Assembly (NCBI RefSeq): GCF_003284935.1
Contig: NZ_QMEV01000022.1
Location: 1-64,000 of the forward strand
Length of the DNA stretch: 64,000 nucleotides
Origin: Mycobacterium colombiense
Lineage (GTDB): Bacteria; Actinomycetota; Actinomycetes; Mycobacteriales; Mycobacteriaceae
Direction of reading: 5' to 3'
Shown: positions 1 through 8,642 of the stretch, piece after piece
Position numbering within the stretch: the first letter of the stretch is position 1
Layout: each line of letters begins with the position of its first letter
Notes under the pieces: generated by a model
Database searches by the model: none
What the model was told of the DNA's origin: nothing
Seen by the model: the letters and a program-made list of their open reading frames with translations, nothing else
Made by a program: the position numbers and the translations under genes

Positions 1-916
1 CGGCCGGTTGACCGGCGAATGCGGCTGGTGGGGTTGCCATTTGGGTGCGCGCCAAGATGTCGGTGGCGCGATCCTGGTCGGGAGCGGCCAGGGCGCCGTA
101 GGCGGCCGCCGCCAGGTCACCGCAGGTGAGGTAGCGCTCGGCGGGGTCCTTGGCCATGCCGCGGGCGATCACGCCGTCGAAGGCCGCCGGGATGCTGGGA
201 CGCGCCGCGCTCGGGCGCGGGATCGGTTGATGGACGTGTGCGCCCATCACGCTGAGCTGGTCACCGGTGTAGGGCGGGGAGCCGGTCAGGCATTCGTACA
301 GCACGCAGGTCAGGGCGTAGATGTCGGCCTTGTGGGTGACGTCGGAGTCGCCGAACCTTTCCGGGGCCATGTATTTGGCGGTGCCCACGGTGGTGCCGAA
401 TTGCGTCAGCTTTTCGTCCGACGTGGCGCTGGCGATGCCGAAATCGACGAGGTAGGCGAAGTCGTCGGCGCTCACCAGAATGTTTTCCGGCTTCACGTCC
501 CGGTGCAGGATCCCGGCCGCGTGCGCGGCGTCGAGCGCCGAACCGATCTGGCGGACAATCGCTATCGCGCGCGGCGGGGAGATCGGCCCGTACCGCTTCA
601 GCATGCTGGCCAGGTCTTTGCCGTCGATCAGCCGCATGTCCACGTAGAGCTGGCCGTCGATCTCGCCGAAGTCGTGGATGGGGACCACGTGCGGTTCGTG
701 CAGCCGCCCGGCGGTGCGCGCCTCGCGCTGCATCCGCGAGCGGAACACCGGATCGTTGGACAGGGTCCGCGACATCAGTTTGAGGGCCACGATGCGTTCG
801 CGGACGGTGTCCTCGGCCTCGTAGACGTCGCCCATGCCGCCGCGTCCGACCAGCCGGCCCAGCCGGTACGGCCCGAACTGCGTCCCCTCCCGCGTGTCCG
901 CGGTCGCCTCACCCAT
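1..916 (-). CDS. pknE: Ser/Thr protein kinase, PknE-like (3' end outside window)
   Basis: This is the N-terminal 305 residues of a eukaryotic-type Ser/Thr kinase; the rest lies beyond base 1. The start ATG (916-914) has a TGAGGAG ribosome site. A GRGGMG glycine loop is followed by the ALKL lysine, HRDVKPEN catalytic loop, DFG magnesium site and an APE-type MAPERF segment, so the kinase lobe is intact. The opening residues and the stretch after the kinase fold resemble, from memory, M. tuberculosis PknE, a membrane kinase with an extracytoplasmic DsbG-like domain, but that sensor domain cannot be checked here. PknF or PknH are the main alternatives. No gene lies between 917 and 1087. Confidence 0.8.
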   Translation of the reverse strand, partial: MGEATADTREGTQFGPYRLGRLVGRGGMGDVYEAEDTVRERIVALKLMSRTLSNDPVFRSRMQREARTAGRLHEPHVVPIHDFGEIDGQLYVDMRLIDGKDLASMLKRYGPISPPRAIAIVRQIGSALDAAHAAGILHRDVKPENILVSADDFAYLVDFGIASATSDEKLTQFGTTVGTAKYMAPERFGDSDVTHKADIYALTCVLYECLTGSPPYTGDQLSVMGAHVHQPIPRPSAARPSIPAAFDGVIARGMAKDPAERYLTCGDLAAAAYGALAAPDQDRATDILARTQMATPPAAFAGQPA

Positions 917-1087
917 CGAAGACTCCTCACCCGCCAGCCGTGCCCGCAAACCGACGACCGGCGCCCTCACGCGCCCGGCCAGTCACTGCGCCGAATCCGC
1001 GTACGCGGTGGCATGCAGGCATAAGGCTAAGGTTTTCGCGGCCGCGGGGCACGGCGAATAGCGAAAGCCAGCTAATTCGACGGCGCG

Positions 1088-1432
1088 CTATTGGCGGTTG
1101 TCGTCGTCGCCGGTGGCGCGCTCGGTGAGCCCTTCTCGGGCCAGGGCCCGGACGAATCCGTAGGCCTGCATCCCGGCCGGGCCGGGATTGTCGAAGATCC
1201 ATTCGTTGATCTTTTCCAGCGCGTTGGCGAGGTCGTCGCGCTTGACGCGCACCAGGTAGGTCTTTCGGTCGTCGTCGGGATCCTCCAGGGATTCGGCGAC
1301 CGCGACCGGATTTCTGAACGCGTAGGCGATCCCGTGCACCGCGTCGTGGTTCAGGGCCCAGTGAATTTCACTGGGGCGCAGCCGGTTCACCGCAAGATTG
1401 CGGTAGTCACGGTCGTCGTCTGAACTGCTCAC
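1088..1432 (-). CDS. Hypothetical protein, 114 aa
   Basis: I do not recognise this family. The protein is acidic and soluble, with a charged N-terminus (SSSDDDRDYRN) and no signal peptide, membrane segment or Cys motif. Its middle (AYAFRNPVAVAES to YLVRVKRDDL) looks like a small alpha/beta fold and the C-terminus is polar. The start was taken as GTG 1432, where the protein-like composition begins; the frame stays open to 1564, so a longer form cannot be excluded. It is transcribed in the same direction as the kinase, 171 bp upstream of it. Confidence 0.5.
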   Translation of the reverse strand: MSSSDDDRDYRNLAVNRLRPSEIHWALNHDAVHGIAYAFRNPVAVAESLEDPDDDRKTYLVRVKRDDLANALEKINEWIFDNPGPAGMQAYGFVRALAREGLTERATGDDDNRQ

Positions 1433-1612
1433 CTGGCCGGTGATCCTTTTCTGTGTGCATCGGGAAAGTGGACAGCGATCAATTGAAGGGAGGTCGCGCA
1501 AAGCGATTCGCTCAGCGTTCATAGCGGGCATTTTCATCATAGGAAGGGGCGCCGTCGGCTGCATGCCGAGCGCGTTGCGCGCGCACGTGCGATCCGGCGA
1601 ATGCCGCGGGGT

Positions 1613-2329
1613 TCAGCGGCGATATTTCAAATACAGATAGCCGTCGCACACCAGCGCGTGCTCGAGGCTCATGGTGACGGGCGCGGGCAGGCGCGCCGGA
1701 TGCAGCCGATGGCCCACCGGTTGGCTCGCCGCCAGTTTCGGGGCGAGCGTCACGCAGATCTCGGTGACGGCGTCGGCCTCCACCAGCTCGTCGAGCAGCG
1801 TAGGTCCGCCCTCGCACAGGATGCGGTGCATGCCGTGTTCCCGCAGGGTCGCGACGGCGCGGGACACGTCGACCGAGTCTTGCCCCGCGACCAGGAGGTG
1901 TTGTCGGTCGTCATCGGGGTCAAACCGCGCCGCGGTCCGCGCGCAGGTCACCAGGATCGGCGGCTGGTCGGGATTCCTGAACAGCCGGGCCGGTAGCTCA
2001 CCGCTGCGGCTCACCACGGCGATCGGCGGCGGTTGCGCCCGCCCTTCGTGATGCCGCCGCGCCCGCGCCGCGTCGCTGAGCGCTACCGGGCCGTAGTTCT
2101 CGGCGCGGGCGGTGCCGGCCCCGACCAGCACGACGTCGGCGAGGCCACGCAGGATTCGCAAGAGCCGCTGATCGGTGGGGCACGACAGGGGACCGGCACG
2201 CCCGCCGAAGGCCGCGGCGCCGTCGGCGCTGAAGATCATGTTGGCGCGCACCCCGTCCGGGGGATCGGCATAGAAGGGCGCGAGCTCGATGATGCTCGGG
2301 ACGGCGCTGACCCGGGGTGACTCGGCCAC
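1613..2329 (-). CDS. RibD C-terminal / dihydrofolate reductase-like pyrimidine reductase
   Basis: At 238 residues this matches stand-alone RibD C-terminal domain proteins, the NADPH-dependent reductases related to the riboflavin pathway enzyme and to dihydrofolate reductase. Seen: an N-terminal RANMIFSADGAAA strand-loop (about residues 28-40, the substrate-binding start of the fold), the VLVGAGTARAENYGP segment (about 67-81) and the nucleotide-binding ILCEGGPTLLDEL (about 168-180). No deaminase domain is present, so it is not bifunctional RibD. Many mycobacterial members have no proven substrate. It follows the flavin-reductase-like gene by 3 bp and is probably co-transcribed with it. Confidence 0.75.
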   Translation of the reverse strand: MAESPRVSAVPSIIELAPFYADPPDGVRANMIFSADGAAAFGGRAGPLSCPTDQRLLRILRGLADVVLVGAGTARAENYGPVALSDAARARRHHEGRAQPPPIAVVSRSGELPARLFRNPDQPPILVTCARTAARFDPDDDRQHLLVAGQDSVDVSRAVATLREHGMHRILCEGGPTLLDELVEADAVTEICVTLAPKLAASQPVGHRLHPARLPAPVTMSLEHALVCDGYLYLKYRR

Positions 2330-2332
2330 GCG

Positions 2333-2830
2333 TCAGGCCTCGTGGCCGGGCTGCAGCTCGCGCACGTCGCCGAACGACACCCAGGTTTCCAGTTCCCGCG
2401 GCGGACTGCCGCCCATCGGTGCGAGCAGGTGCCCGACGTGGTCACCCAGCGTGAAACGTTCCAGGATCTCGCCGACGAACCACGCGGCGGCGTCGTCGAG
2501 GATCGGCATCCGTTCGGGGCCGCGGTGCCAGGAACAGCGGTCGAACTTGTCGACCTTGTCGCTGGTCTGGCTGCCGAAGAGCTCGACCACATCGAGGTGG
2601 TCGTGGTCGAACACGTGCACGGCCAGGTGTGAGGCGTCGCGGGCGACCCGGAAGGTGTGGTTGCGCTTGGACAGCCCGACCAGGAAGCGCGGCGGGTGGA
2701 TGCTGGTCTGGCTGGCAAAGCCCACCAGGCAGCCCGCCGGGGTGCCGTTGGCCTGCGTGGTGACGACGAACATCGGATAGTTCAGCAGCGCCACCAGCTT
2801 GTCGAATGCTTCGGTTTCCGGGTCGGCCAT
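2333..2830 (-). CDS. Flavin reductase-like domain protein (FMN-binding split barrel)
   Basis: This 165-residue protein has the flavin-reductase-like split-barrel layout: an N-terminal MFVVTT strand, the GFASQTSIHPPRFLVGLSKRNHT flavin-phosphate region (in pieces around residues 37-58) and a central LAVHVFDHDHLDVVELFG segment. Proteins of this type reduce FMN or FAD with NAD(P)H or simply bind flavin. It is the first gene of a two-gene unit with the RibD-like reductase (3 bp gap). Two-component monooxygenases such as HsaA need a separate flavin reductase (HsaB) and none lies next to hsaA here, so this protein is a possible but unproven donor. Confidence 0.7.
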   Translation of the reverse strand: MADPETEAFDKLVALLNYPMFVVTTQANGTPAGCLVGFASQTSIHPPRFLVGLSKRNHTFRVARDASHLAVHVFDHDHLDVVELFGSQTSDKVDKFDRCSWHRGPERMPILDDAAAWFVGEILERFTLGDHVGHLLAPMGGSPPRELETWVSFGDVRELQPGHEA

Positions 2831-2953
2831 CCGCTCAGTCTTCCCCGTCCGGCCGCCGGGGAATCGCGATCCCGCGATTTGCCCGCCGGCGGGCGACGGC
2901 GCAGGGCGGTGACATTCGCCGATGTCCCGCGCGATTCCGGTTGCGTGGCAACC

Positions 2954-4231
2954 TCATTGGTGCGGCGACGCGATTGGTGCGACGACGCGCCGAATCAGGT
3001 AGGCGGCGGCGCCGAGGCCCAGCACCACCACACCGGAGAGCACCGACCACATCGGCATCGCGAACGCCAGCACCACGCAGCCGAGCAGCCCGATCACCGC
3101 GATGGCGCGGTGGGGCCGCCCCTCGTCGCGGCCGAGGGTGAACGCGGACGCGTTGGCGATGGCGTAATAGATCAGCACGGCGAACGAGGAAAACCCGATG
3201 GCGGCACGCAGGTCGGCGGTGGCGGCCAACATCGCCACGACGACGCCGATCAGCACTTCCGCGCGGTGGGGGACACCGAACCGCGGGTGCACCGCGGCCA
3301 GCGCGTGCGGCAGGTGGTGATCTCGTGCCATGGCGAACGTGGTGCGCGAGACCCCCAGGATCAGCGCGAGCAGCGAGCCCAGCGCCGCGATCACCGCCCC
3401 CGCCCGCACGAACGGCACCAGCCAGCCGATCCCCACGGCCCGGGCCATCTCGACGAGCGGGGCGGCGCTCTGGGCGAGGCGGCCCGGCCCCAGCACCGAC
3501 AGCGCGGCCACGGCCACCACCGCGTAGACGGTCAGGGCAATGGTGAGCGCCAGCGGTATCGCGCGCGGAATGGTGCGCGACGGGTCGCGCACCTCCTCGC
3601 CCAGTGTGGCGATGCGCGCATAGCCGGCGAAGGCGAAGAACAGCAGCCCCGCGGCCTGCACCACACCAGCGAGGCTCGCGCCGCTGAGGCGCGGCCACTC
3701 CGGTCGGGCCGCGCCGGCGGTGAACGCGGCGACGACGACGGCGGCGAGCACCGCCAGCACCGCGGCGACGATGAGGCGGGTCAGCCAGGCCGATTTCTGC
3801 ACGCCGCCGTAGTTCACCGCGGTGAGCGCGACCACCGCCGCGACGGCCACCGCGTGCGCCTGCGCCGGCCACGCATAGACGCCGACGGTCAGGGCCATCG
3901 CCGCGCACGACGCGGTCTTGCCGACGACGAAGCCCCACCCGGCCAGGTATCCCCAGAAGTCTCCCAACCGTTTTCGGCCGTAGACGTAGGTGCCGCCCGA
4001 CGCCGGGTAGCGCGCCGCCAGTCGCGCGGAGGAGGTGGCGTTGCAGTAGGCCACCACCGCGGCGGCCGCCAGGCCCAGCAGCAGTCCCGAGCCGGCGGCG
4101 CGCGCGGCCGGCCCCAGCGCCGCGAAGATGCCCGCCCCGATCATCGACCCCAGCCCGATCACCACCGCGTCGAAAACGCCGAGGCTGCGGCGCAATTCGT
4201 CGTCGCCGGCCGGCGGGGCGCTCCTGGGCAC
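2954..4231 (-). CDS. APC-family amino acid permease
   Basis: A 425-residue integral membrane transporter with about 12 hydrophobic helices. The first carries the APC-superfamily motif GLGSMIGAGIFAALGPAA (about residues 26-43), the unwound substrate-binding helix. The start GTG 4231 is preferred over the upstream in-frame codons because GAGGAG lies 5 bases before it. It resembles, from memory, M. tuberculosis Rv1999c, a predicted cationic amino-acid or polyamine permease; the substrate cannot be read from sequence. It is divergent from the ArsR-phosphatase gene across a 95-bp region that holds the ArsR-type operator, so it may share that control. Confidence 0.8.
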   Translation of the reverse strand: MPRSAPPAGDDELRRSLGVFDAVVIGLGSMIGAGIFAALGPAARAAGSGLLLGLAAAAVVAYCNATSSARLAARYPASGGTYVYGRKRLGDFWGYLAGWGFVVGKTASCAAMALTVGVYAWPAQAHAVAVAAVVALTAVNYGGVQKSAWLTRLIVAAVLAVLAAVVVAAFTAGAARPEWPRLSGASLAGVVQAAGLLFFAFAGYARIATLGEEVRDPSRTIPRAIPLALTIALTVYAVVAVAALSVLGPGRLAQSAAPLVEMARAVGIGWLVPFVRAGAVIAALGSLLALILGVSRTTFAMARDHHLPHALAAVHPRFGVPHRAEVLIGVVVAMLAATADLRAAIGFSSFAVLIYYAIANASAFTLGRDEGRPHRAIAVIGLLGCVVLAFAMPMWSVLSGVVVLGLGAAAYLIRRVVAPIASPHQ

Positions 4232-4295
4232 TCGGTCTCCTCGCGGGTCGGAGAAATGGTCACGCCGGGGTCTCACCTCGCGCGGAGCCTAACCT

Positions 4296-4311
4296 ATCAA
4301 ATCAATTTGAT
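4296..4311. promoter_or_regulatory. ArsR/SmtB-type operator
   Basis: A perfect inverted repeat, ATCAAAT-CA-ATTTGAT, lies 15 bases before the ATG of the ArsR-phosphatase fusion. AT-rich 12-2-12-like ATCAA/TTGAT half-sites are the known binding pattern of ArsR/SmtB repressors, and this is the only AT-rich stretch in the divergent region. Autoregulation and control of the divergent permease are inferred. Confidence 0.7.
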
Positions 4312-4326
4312 GTATTGTGCCGAAGC

Positions 4327-5070
4327 ATGGCTACGGCCGATCGAGCGGACGTCCCACCGGTGCTACAGCTGGCGGCGCACCCCCTGCGGTGGGCGTTGCT
4401 AAGCCAACTGGCATCCGGGGACCACCGAGTGCGGGAACTGGCCGCCGCCGTGGGCGAGCCGCAGAACCTGGTCTCGTATCACTTGCGGCTGTTACGTTCC
4501 GCCGGACTCGTCGATGCACGACGTAGTAGCTTTGATGGGCGCGACACCTACTACTGGTTGAATCTGACGAAGTGCGCCACGGCATTTCGTGAGGCTGCCG
4601 GGGCTTTGCATCCGGCGTTGGCCCCCGGCCCTCCCGTCCCGGTCGCTCCGCGGTCGGTGTTGTTTTTGTGCACCGGCAACAGCGCGCGGTCACCCATGGC
4701 CGCGGCGCTGCTCGAGAAGCGCGGCCAGGGTCGCATTCGAACCGCGAGCGCGGGCAGCCACCCGAAGCCCGACCTCCACGTCAACGCGATCCGGGTAATG
4801 CGCGACGAATACGGCATCGACCTCAGCGGCGCCCGGCCCAAATCCCTGGCCGCAGTTTCCCGGCGCCGCTTCGACTGCGTGATCACGCTGTGCGACACAG
4901 TGCGTGAATACGCGCACGAACACGACCTGGCGACCACGATGCACTGGAGCCTGCCCGATCCCTCGGCCGCGGGCGGCGGCTACCCGCAATTTCTGCGCGT
5001 GGCAGGCGAATTGAGCCGGCGCGTCAGCTTTTTAGTGCCCGATCCAAGCCGCACGGGCGGGCGCCGGTGA
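4327..5070 (+). CDS. ArsR-type HTH fused to low-molecular-weight phosphatase / arsenate reductase
   Basis: Two domains in 247 residues. Residues about 10-85 form a winged helix typical of ArsR (recognition helix around QNLVSYHLRLL, wing RRSSFDGRDTYYW). Residues about 109-240 form a low-molecular-weight tyrosine phosphatase fold with the P-loop CTGNSAR (C115 to R121) and a DP general acid (D211-P212). C184 and C189 (TLC) resemble the shuttle cysteine of ArsC reductases, but the usual partner seven residues later is absent. The ArsR half has one cysteine (C83) and lacks the classical CxC As(III) site, so the inducer is uncertain. The stop overlaps the multicopper-oxidase start. No arsenite pump is linked. 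Confidence 0.8.
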   Translation: MATADRADVPPVLQLAAHPLRWALLSQLASGDHRVRELAAAVGEPQNLVSYHLRLLRSAGLVDARRSSFDGRDTYYWLNLTKCATAFREAAGALHPALAPGPPVPVAPRSVLFLCTGNSARSPMAAALLEKRGQGRIRTASAGSHPKPDLHVNAIRVMRDEYGIDLSGARPKSLAAVSRRRFDCVITLCDTVREYAHEHDLATTMHWSLPDPSAAGGGYPQFLRVAGELSRRVSFLVPDPSRTGGRR

Positions 5071-6542
5071 TGGCGCTCAACCGGCGTCAGTTCGGCAAAT
5101 GGGCGGGCGTCGCGGTGGCGGCCGCGGGAGGCGCCGGCGTCGCGTGTACGCACCCCTCGCCCCAGGGCCCACCCGGCGGCAAGGCCGACTACACGCTGCG
5201 GATCGGCGCGGGGAAGGTCGAGCTGGCGCCGGACCGCATCGTGTCGACCCTGACCTACAACGGCCAATTTCCCGGTCCGCTACTGCGATTCAAGGAGGGC
5301 AGGCGCACCTGGGTCGACGTCTTCAACGACACCGATGCACCCGAGCAATTGCATTGGCACGGCCAGCACGTCGGCGTCGACGTCGACGGCGCCGCCGAAG
5401 AGGGCACCCCCGACATACCCGCACATGGCATGCGCCGGATTTCCTTCGTCCCCGGCCCGGCGGGCCTGCGCTTCTACCACACCCACGTCGTCCCGCGCGC
5501 CGACCTCTCGCGCGGCCAGTACAGCGGGTTGGTGGGCCCGGTCTACATCGAGCCCGCGCACGACGCCGGTGCGTACGATCAAGAAATCTTCCTGACGCTC
5601 AAGGAGTTTGAGCCCGCCTTCAGCCGCGGGGGCGACATGGCCAGCGACTTTCTGGCCGGTGCGCAGGATCAAGACCTCAAGGACAGAGGCGAGTCGGCGA
5701 TGGCTGCCTCGCTGGCGCGCGGCGAGGCACCCGGCAACGAGGTCGGGTACGGGGCGTTCGCGATCAACGGGCGGATGCTGGGCCATGGTGATCCCATTCG
5801 CGTCCGAGCCGGTCAGCAGGTGCTGCTCCATGTTCTCAACGGCAGCGCCACCGAGACACGCAGTGTGGCCCTGCCCGGCCACACCTTCACCGTCGTCGCG
5901 CTGGATGGCAATCCGGTGCCCACGCGGGCGGCGGTGCCGGTGTTGTGGCTCGGGGCGGGCGAACGGATATCGGCCGTCGTCAGCATGACCAATCCGGGCG
6001 TGTGGTTGCTGGGCGATCTGTCCGACGACGACCGCGGCCATGGAATGGGCGTCGTCGTCGAATATGCCGGGCGCGGCGGCGATCCGCAGTGGGCGGCGCC
6101 CCCGCCGTTCACGTGGGACTACCGGTCGTTCGGCACACCTCGGCGGGCCGACGCGCCACCGGCCGACCACACCATCGACATGTTGATCGAGAAACGCAAC
6201 GCCGCCGACAACGGTTTCAATGTCTGGACGATCAACGGCACTCCTTTTGCGATGGACGCCAACAAGCCCGTGCTGCGCATCGAGCGCGACAAGCGTTACC
6301 GGCTGAGGTTCCGCAACGCCAGCGACGACCTGCACCCGATGCACCTGCACCGGCACACGTTCGAAATCACCCGGTTCGCGGGGACGCCGACCGCCGGCGT
6401 CCGCAAGGACGTCGCCATGCTCGGCGGCTACCAGAGCATGGAGGTCGATTTCGTCGCCGACCAACCGGGTCTTTCGCTGCTGCACTGCCATCAACAGATC
6501 CACATGGATTACGGGCTCATGCTGCTGCTCGACTGCAACTGA
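5070..6542 (+). CDS. Tat-exported multicopper oxidase
   Basis: A 490-residue oxidase with a twin-arginine leader (NRRQFGK, then an Ala/Gly-rich segment; C26 could be a weak lipobox cysteine). The copper ligands are complete: HWHG (H95, H97), HTH (H137, H139), HPMHLH (about 420) and HCHQQIH (about 474). The residue at the axial type-1 position reads Leu, not Met. Enzymes of this type oxidise Cu(I), Fe(II), Mn(II) or phenols outside the membrane. It is not close to the M. tuberculosis oxidase Rv0846c as I recall it. ATG 5070 overlaps the ArsR-fusion stop by one base (GTG 5067 is an alternative start), so the two are one operon. Confidence 0.88.
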   Translation: MALNRRQFGKWAGVAVAAAGGAGVACTHPSPQGPPGGKADYTLRIGAGKVELAPDRIVSTLTYNGQFPGPLLRFKEGRRTWVDVFNDTDAPEQLHWHGQHVGVDVDGAAEEGTPDIPAHGMRRISFVPGPAGLRFYHTHVVPRADLSRGQYSGLVGPVYIEPAHDAGAYDQEIFLTLKEFEPAFSRGGDMASDFLAGAQDQDLKDRGESAMAASLARGEAPGNEVGYGAFAINGRMLGHGDPIRVRAGQQVLLHVLNGSATETRSVALPGHTFTVVALDGNPVPTRAAVPVLWLGAGERISAVVSMTNPGVWLLGDLSDDDRGHGMGVVVEYAGRGGDPQWAAPPPFTWDYRSFGTPRRADAPPADHTIDMLIEKRNAADNGFNVWTINGTPFAMDANKPVLRIERDKRYRLRFRNASDDLHPMHLHRHTFEITRFAGTPTAGVRKDVAMLGGYQSMEVDFVADQPGLSLLHCHQQIHMDYGLMLLLDCN

Positions 6543-6548
6543 GCGCCC

Positions 6549-7673
6549 CTAGCCCAGCGGATCGTTCTGGCGCACCCCGCGATACATGCCCCACCGCACG
6601 ATCCACGGCATCACCACCCGCTCGACCGACCAGGACGGGAAGCGGAAGGCGTGGCCGGTGGGCAGGAAGACCTCCAGCCCGTTGGGCTGTATGCCCACCA
6701 GCGAACCCCAGCGCCGCGTCGGCGCCCGGTAGGTGCGTAACGGTCGGCCGGCGAAGTCGGCGAGGACATTGCGCGCCACCAGGGCATCGCCCCGGTTGCG
6801 CGCCGAGCTGCGCAACGGATCGGTCGCCGCGACGTCGCCGACCGCGAACACGCCGCGGTGGCCGGGCACCCGCAGTTCCGGCGTGACGCGCACGAACCCC
6901 CGCTCCTCGAGCAGTTCGGCGGGCAGCCACTCGGTGTTGGGCCGCACTTGCCCGATCGCCCACAACACGGCGTCGGCGTGGGCCGTGGGTTGCCCGGTGC
7001 TCCAGTCGACCGGCGCGCTGGTCAGTTCGTCGCCCGCGAAACCCTCGGTCAGCACCGCGCGGTGCCCCGGGTGCAGGCCGACGCCCAGCTGGGTCAGCCG
7101 GCGGCGGATCCGCTGCCAGATCCGCGGATGGTGTCCCGCCAGGGCGGAGTCGCCGGGGAAGTACAGGTCGATCCGCTTGTCCGGCCACGTGGTCGCCATG
7201 TTGAGGGCGCTGCTGACCGCCGCGGCCCCGCCGCCCACCACGGCCACCGACGTGGCGGCGGCCAGCCGATCGTGGGCGGCGCGCAGCCCGGCGCCGATCT
7301 CGGCGGCCGACTGCAGGGTCGGCTGGCGCCAAAAGCCGTTGCTGACTCCGGTCGAGATGATCAGCGCGTCGTACGCCTCGGCGATGTCGGCGCCGTCTTC
7401 GGTGCGGCCGAAGACGGTGTGGGCCCCCAGGTCCACCCCGGTCAGGATGGCCTGCACCGTTCGGACGCCGTCGAGGCGGCGGAACCGGTCGAACGGGATC
7501 CAGTAGTCGCGGGCCCAGTCGTGCGGACGCGCGAGCCGCACGCCGAGTTCCTGACCGCTCACCAGCGCGGGTTTGGCCGAGATTCCGACGACGTCGGCCT
7601 GCCGGGACAGGCGGATCGCCGCGAGGACGCCGGCGTCCCCGAGCCCGGCGACGATGACACGCTTGCGGTTCAT
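6549..7673 (-). CDS. FAD-dependent pyridine nucleotide-disulfide oxidoreductase (NDH-2/AIF type)
   Basis: A 374-residue flavoprotein with two Rossmann motifs, VIVAGLGDAG near residue 6 and VAVVGGGAAAVSSA near 148, and the C-terminal FAD segment GVFAVGDVAATD (about 290). There is no redox-active CxxxxC, which fits the NDH-2/FSP1-like group more than true disulfide reductases. The first motif is GxGxxG in the form GLGDAG. It probably oxidises NAD(P)H and passes electrons to a quinone or ferredoxin; the acceptor is unknown. It is convergent with the multicopper oxidase (6 bp apart) and divergent from the membrane protein at 7743. Confidence 0.75.
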   Translation of the reverse strand: MNRKRVIVAGLGDAGVLAAIRLSRQADVVGISAKPALVSGQELGVRLARPHDWARDYWIPFDRFRRLDGVRTVQAILTGVDLGAHTVFGRTEDGADIAEAYDALIISTGVSNGFWRQPTLQSAAEIGAGLRAAHDRLAAATSVAVVGGGAAAVSSALNMATTWPDKRIDLYFPGDSALAGHHPRIWQRIRRRLTQLGVGLHPGHRAVLTEGFAGDELTSAPVDWSTGQPTAHADAVLWAIGQVRPNTEWLPAELLEERGFVRVTPELRVPGHRGVFAVGDVAATDPLRSSARNRGDALVARNVLADFAGRPLRTYRAPTRRWGSLVGIQPNGLEVFLPTGHAFRFPSWSVERVVMPWIVRWGMYRGVRQNDPLG

Positions 7674-7742
7674 GCCGTTATCCTGCCCTGCGTAGATTGC
7701 GGGCGAGCCGGTGACCGATCCGAGAGCGAGGGGGTACGTCAG

Positions 7743-8642
7743 TTGATCGTCTCGCGCCGAATCGACAGCCCGGACCTGGGGGAGTCCGGGGTGTTGGCGC
7801 ATCCGCGGGTGAGCGCCGCGCTGCGCGCCTTTCTGACTGCGATGGTGCGGGCGTCGGCCCCCCGTCCCGCCGCGGCCCGGCGCGCCGCGAAGGACTTCGA
7901 GAAGGCTCTGATTCCGGCGGTCGTCGCGGAGATCCGCTGGTCGTTCACCCGGCCGCGCACCTGGTTGATGGGTGTGGTGGCCAACGTGGTCTTCGCCGCC
8001 GGCTGGTTGCTGGTGCAGCCGCTGACGCCGGTGGGCCGGCACCCCGACTGGGTGATTTTGGTGGGCACCTACTTTTCGTCGTGGGTCCTCGCCGATGTCA
8101 CGACCACCAATTTCCTGGGCGCCGACCATTACCGGATCCTGCGGGGTTTGTCCGATCGCGTGCCTTTCTGGCGGATCCTGTTGATCAAGAACCTCGCCCT
8201 GCTCGCGATCGTCGGCGTGCCCACCCTGTCCGCCGCGGTGGTGTTGACGCTGTGGCTGGAAACGCCTGCGCGGCTGGGCATTACGATCCCCACCGTCGCG
8301 GTGCCCATCGTCTCCTGGCTGGGCGTCGGAAACCTCATCTCGGTGCTACACCCGGTCAGTGTCGAGCCGTTGATCCGGCGCTGGCGCCAGCGCCGCGACC
8401 TGCGCCGCACCCGCAGTTGGGTGCTGGCCCTGACGCTGCCCTATGCGCTGTACTACGTGGCCGACCCGATGAACGGCGTGGAGCACCGCGTCTTGTGGCA
8501 GCAGGCGCCGGCGCTCATCTGGCCCGTGTTCGGGCGCGACACCAAAAGCTTCGTCCACCTGGGCATCGCCATGACGGTGTGGGTCGCCGGCAGCGTGGCG
8601 GCGGTGTACTGGGTGCGCCGGCGCGGATTGCTGATCCGCTAG
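7743..8642 (+). CDS. Integral membrane protein, unknown function
   Basis: A 299-residue protein with about six hydrophobic helices (for example MGVVANVVFAAGWLLV, LALLAIVGVPTLSAAVV, IAMTVWVAGSVAAVYWV) after an 80-residue soluble, Arg/Ala-rich N-terminus. A short charged loop, RRWRQRRDLRRTR, separates the middle helices. The start is read as TTG 7743 because GAGGGGG lies 8 bases upstream and no ATG or GTG in frame is near; ATG 7842 would remove 33 residues. I do not recognise the family; the layout resembles permease subunits of export ABC systems, but no ATPase is adjacent. Its stop overlaps the convergent LLM gene by 4 bp. Confidence 0.6.
   Translation: MIVSRRIDSPDLGESGVLAHPRVSAALRAFLTAMVRASAPRPAAARRAAKDFEKALIPAVVAEIRWSFTRPRTWLMGVVANVVFAAGWLLVQPLTPVGRHPDWVILVGTYFSSWVLADVTTTNFLGADHYRILRGLSDRVPFWRILLIKNLALLAIVGVPTLSAAVVLTLWLETPARLGITIPTVAVPIVSWLGVGNLISVLHPVSVEPLIRRWRQRRDLRRTRSWVLALTLPYALYYVADPMNGVEHRVLWQQAPALIWPVFGRDTKSFVHLGIAMTVWVAGSVAAVYWVRRRGLLIR

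Noticed and set aside
2657..4402. Long open frame (581 codons) on the + strand opposite the permease
   Set aside because: It is antisense to a clear 12-helix permease and its composition is His/Arg/Gly repeats with no fold. It is an artefact of high-GC codons.
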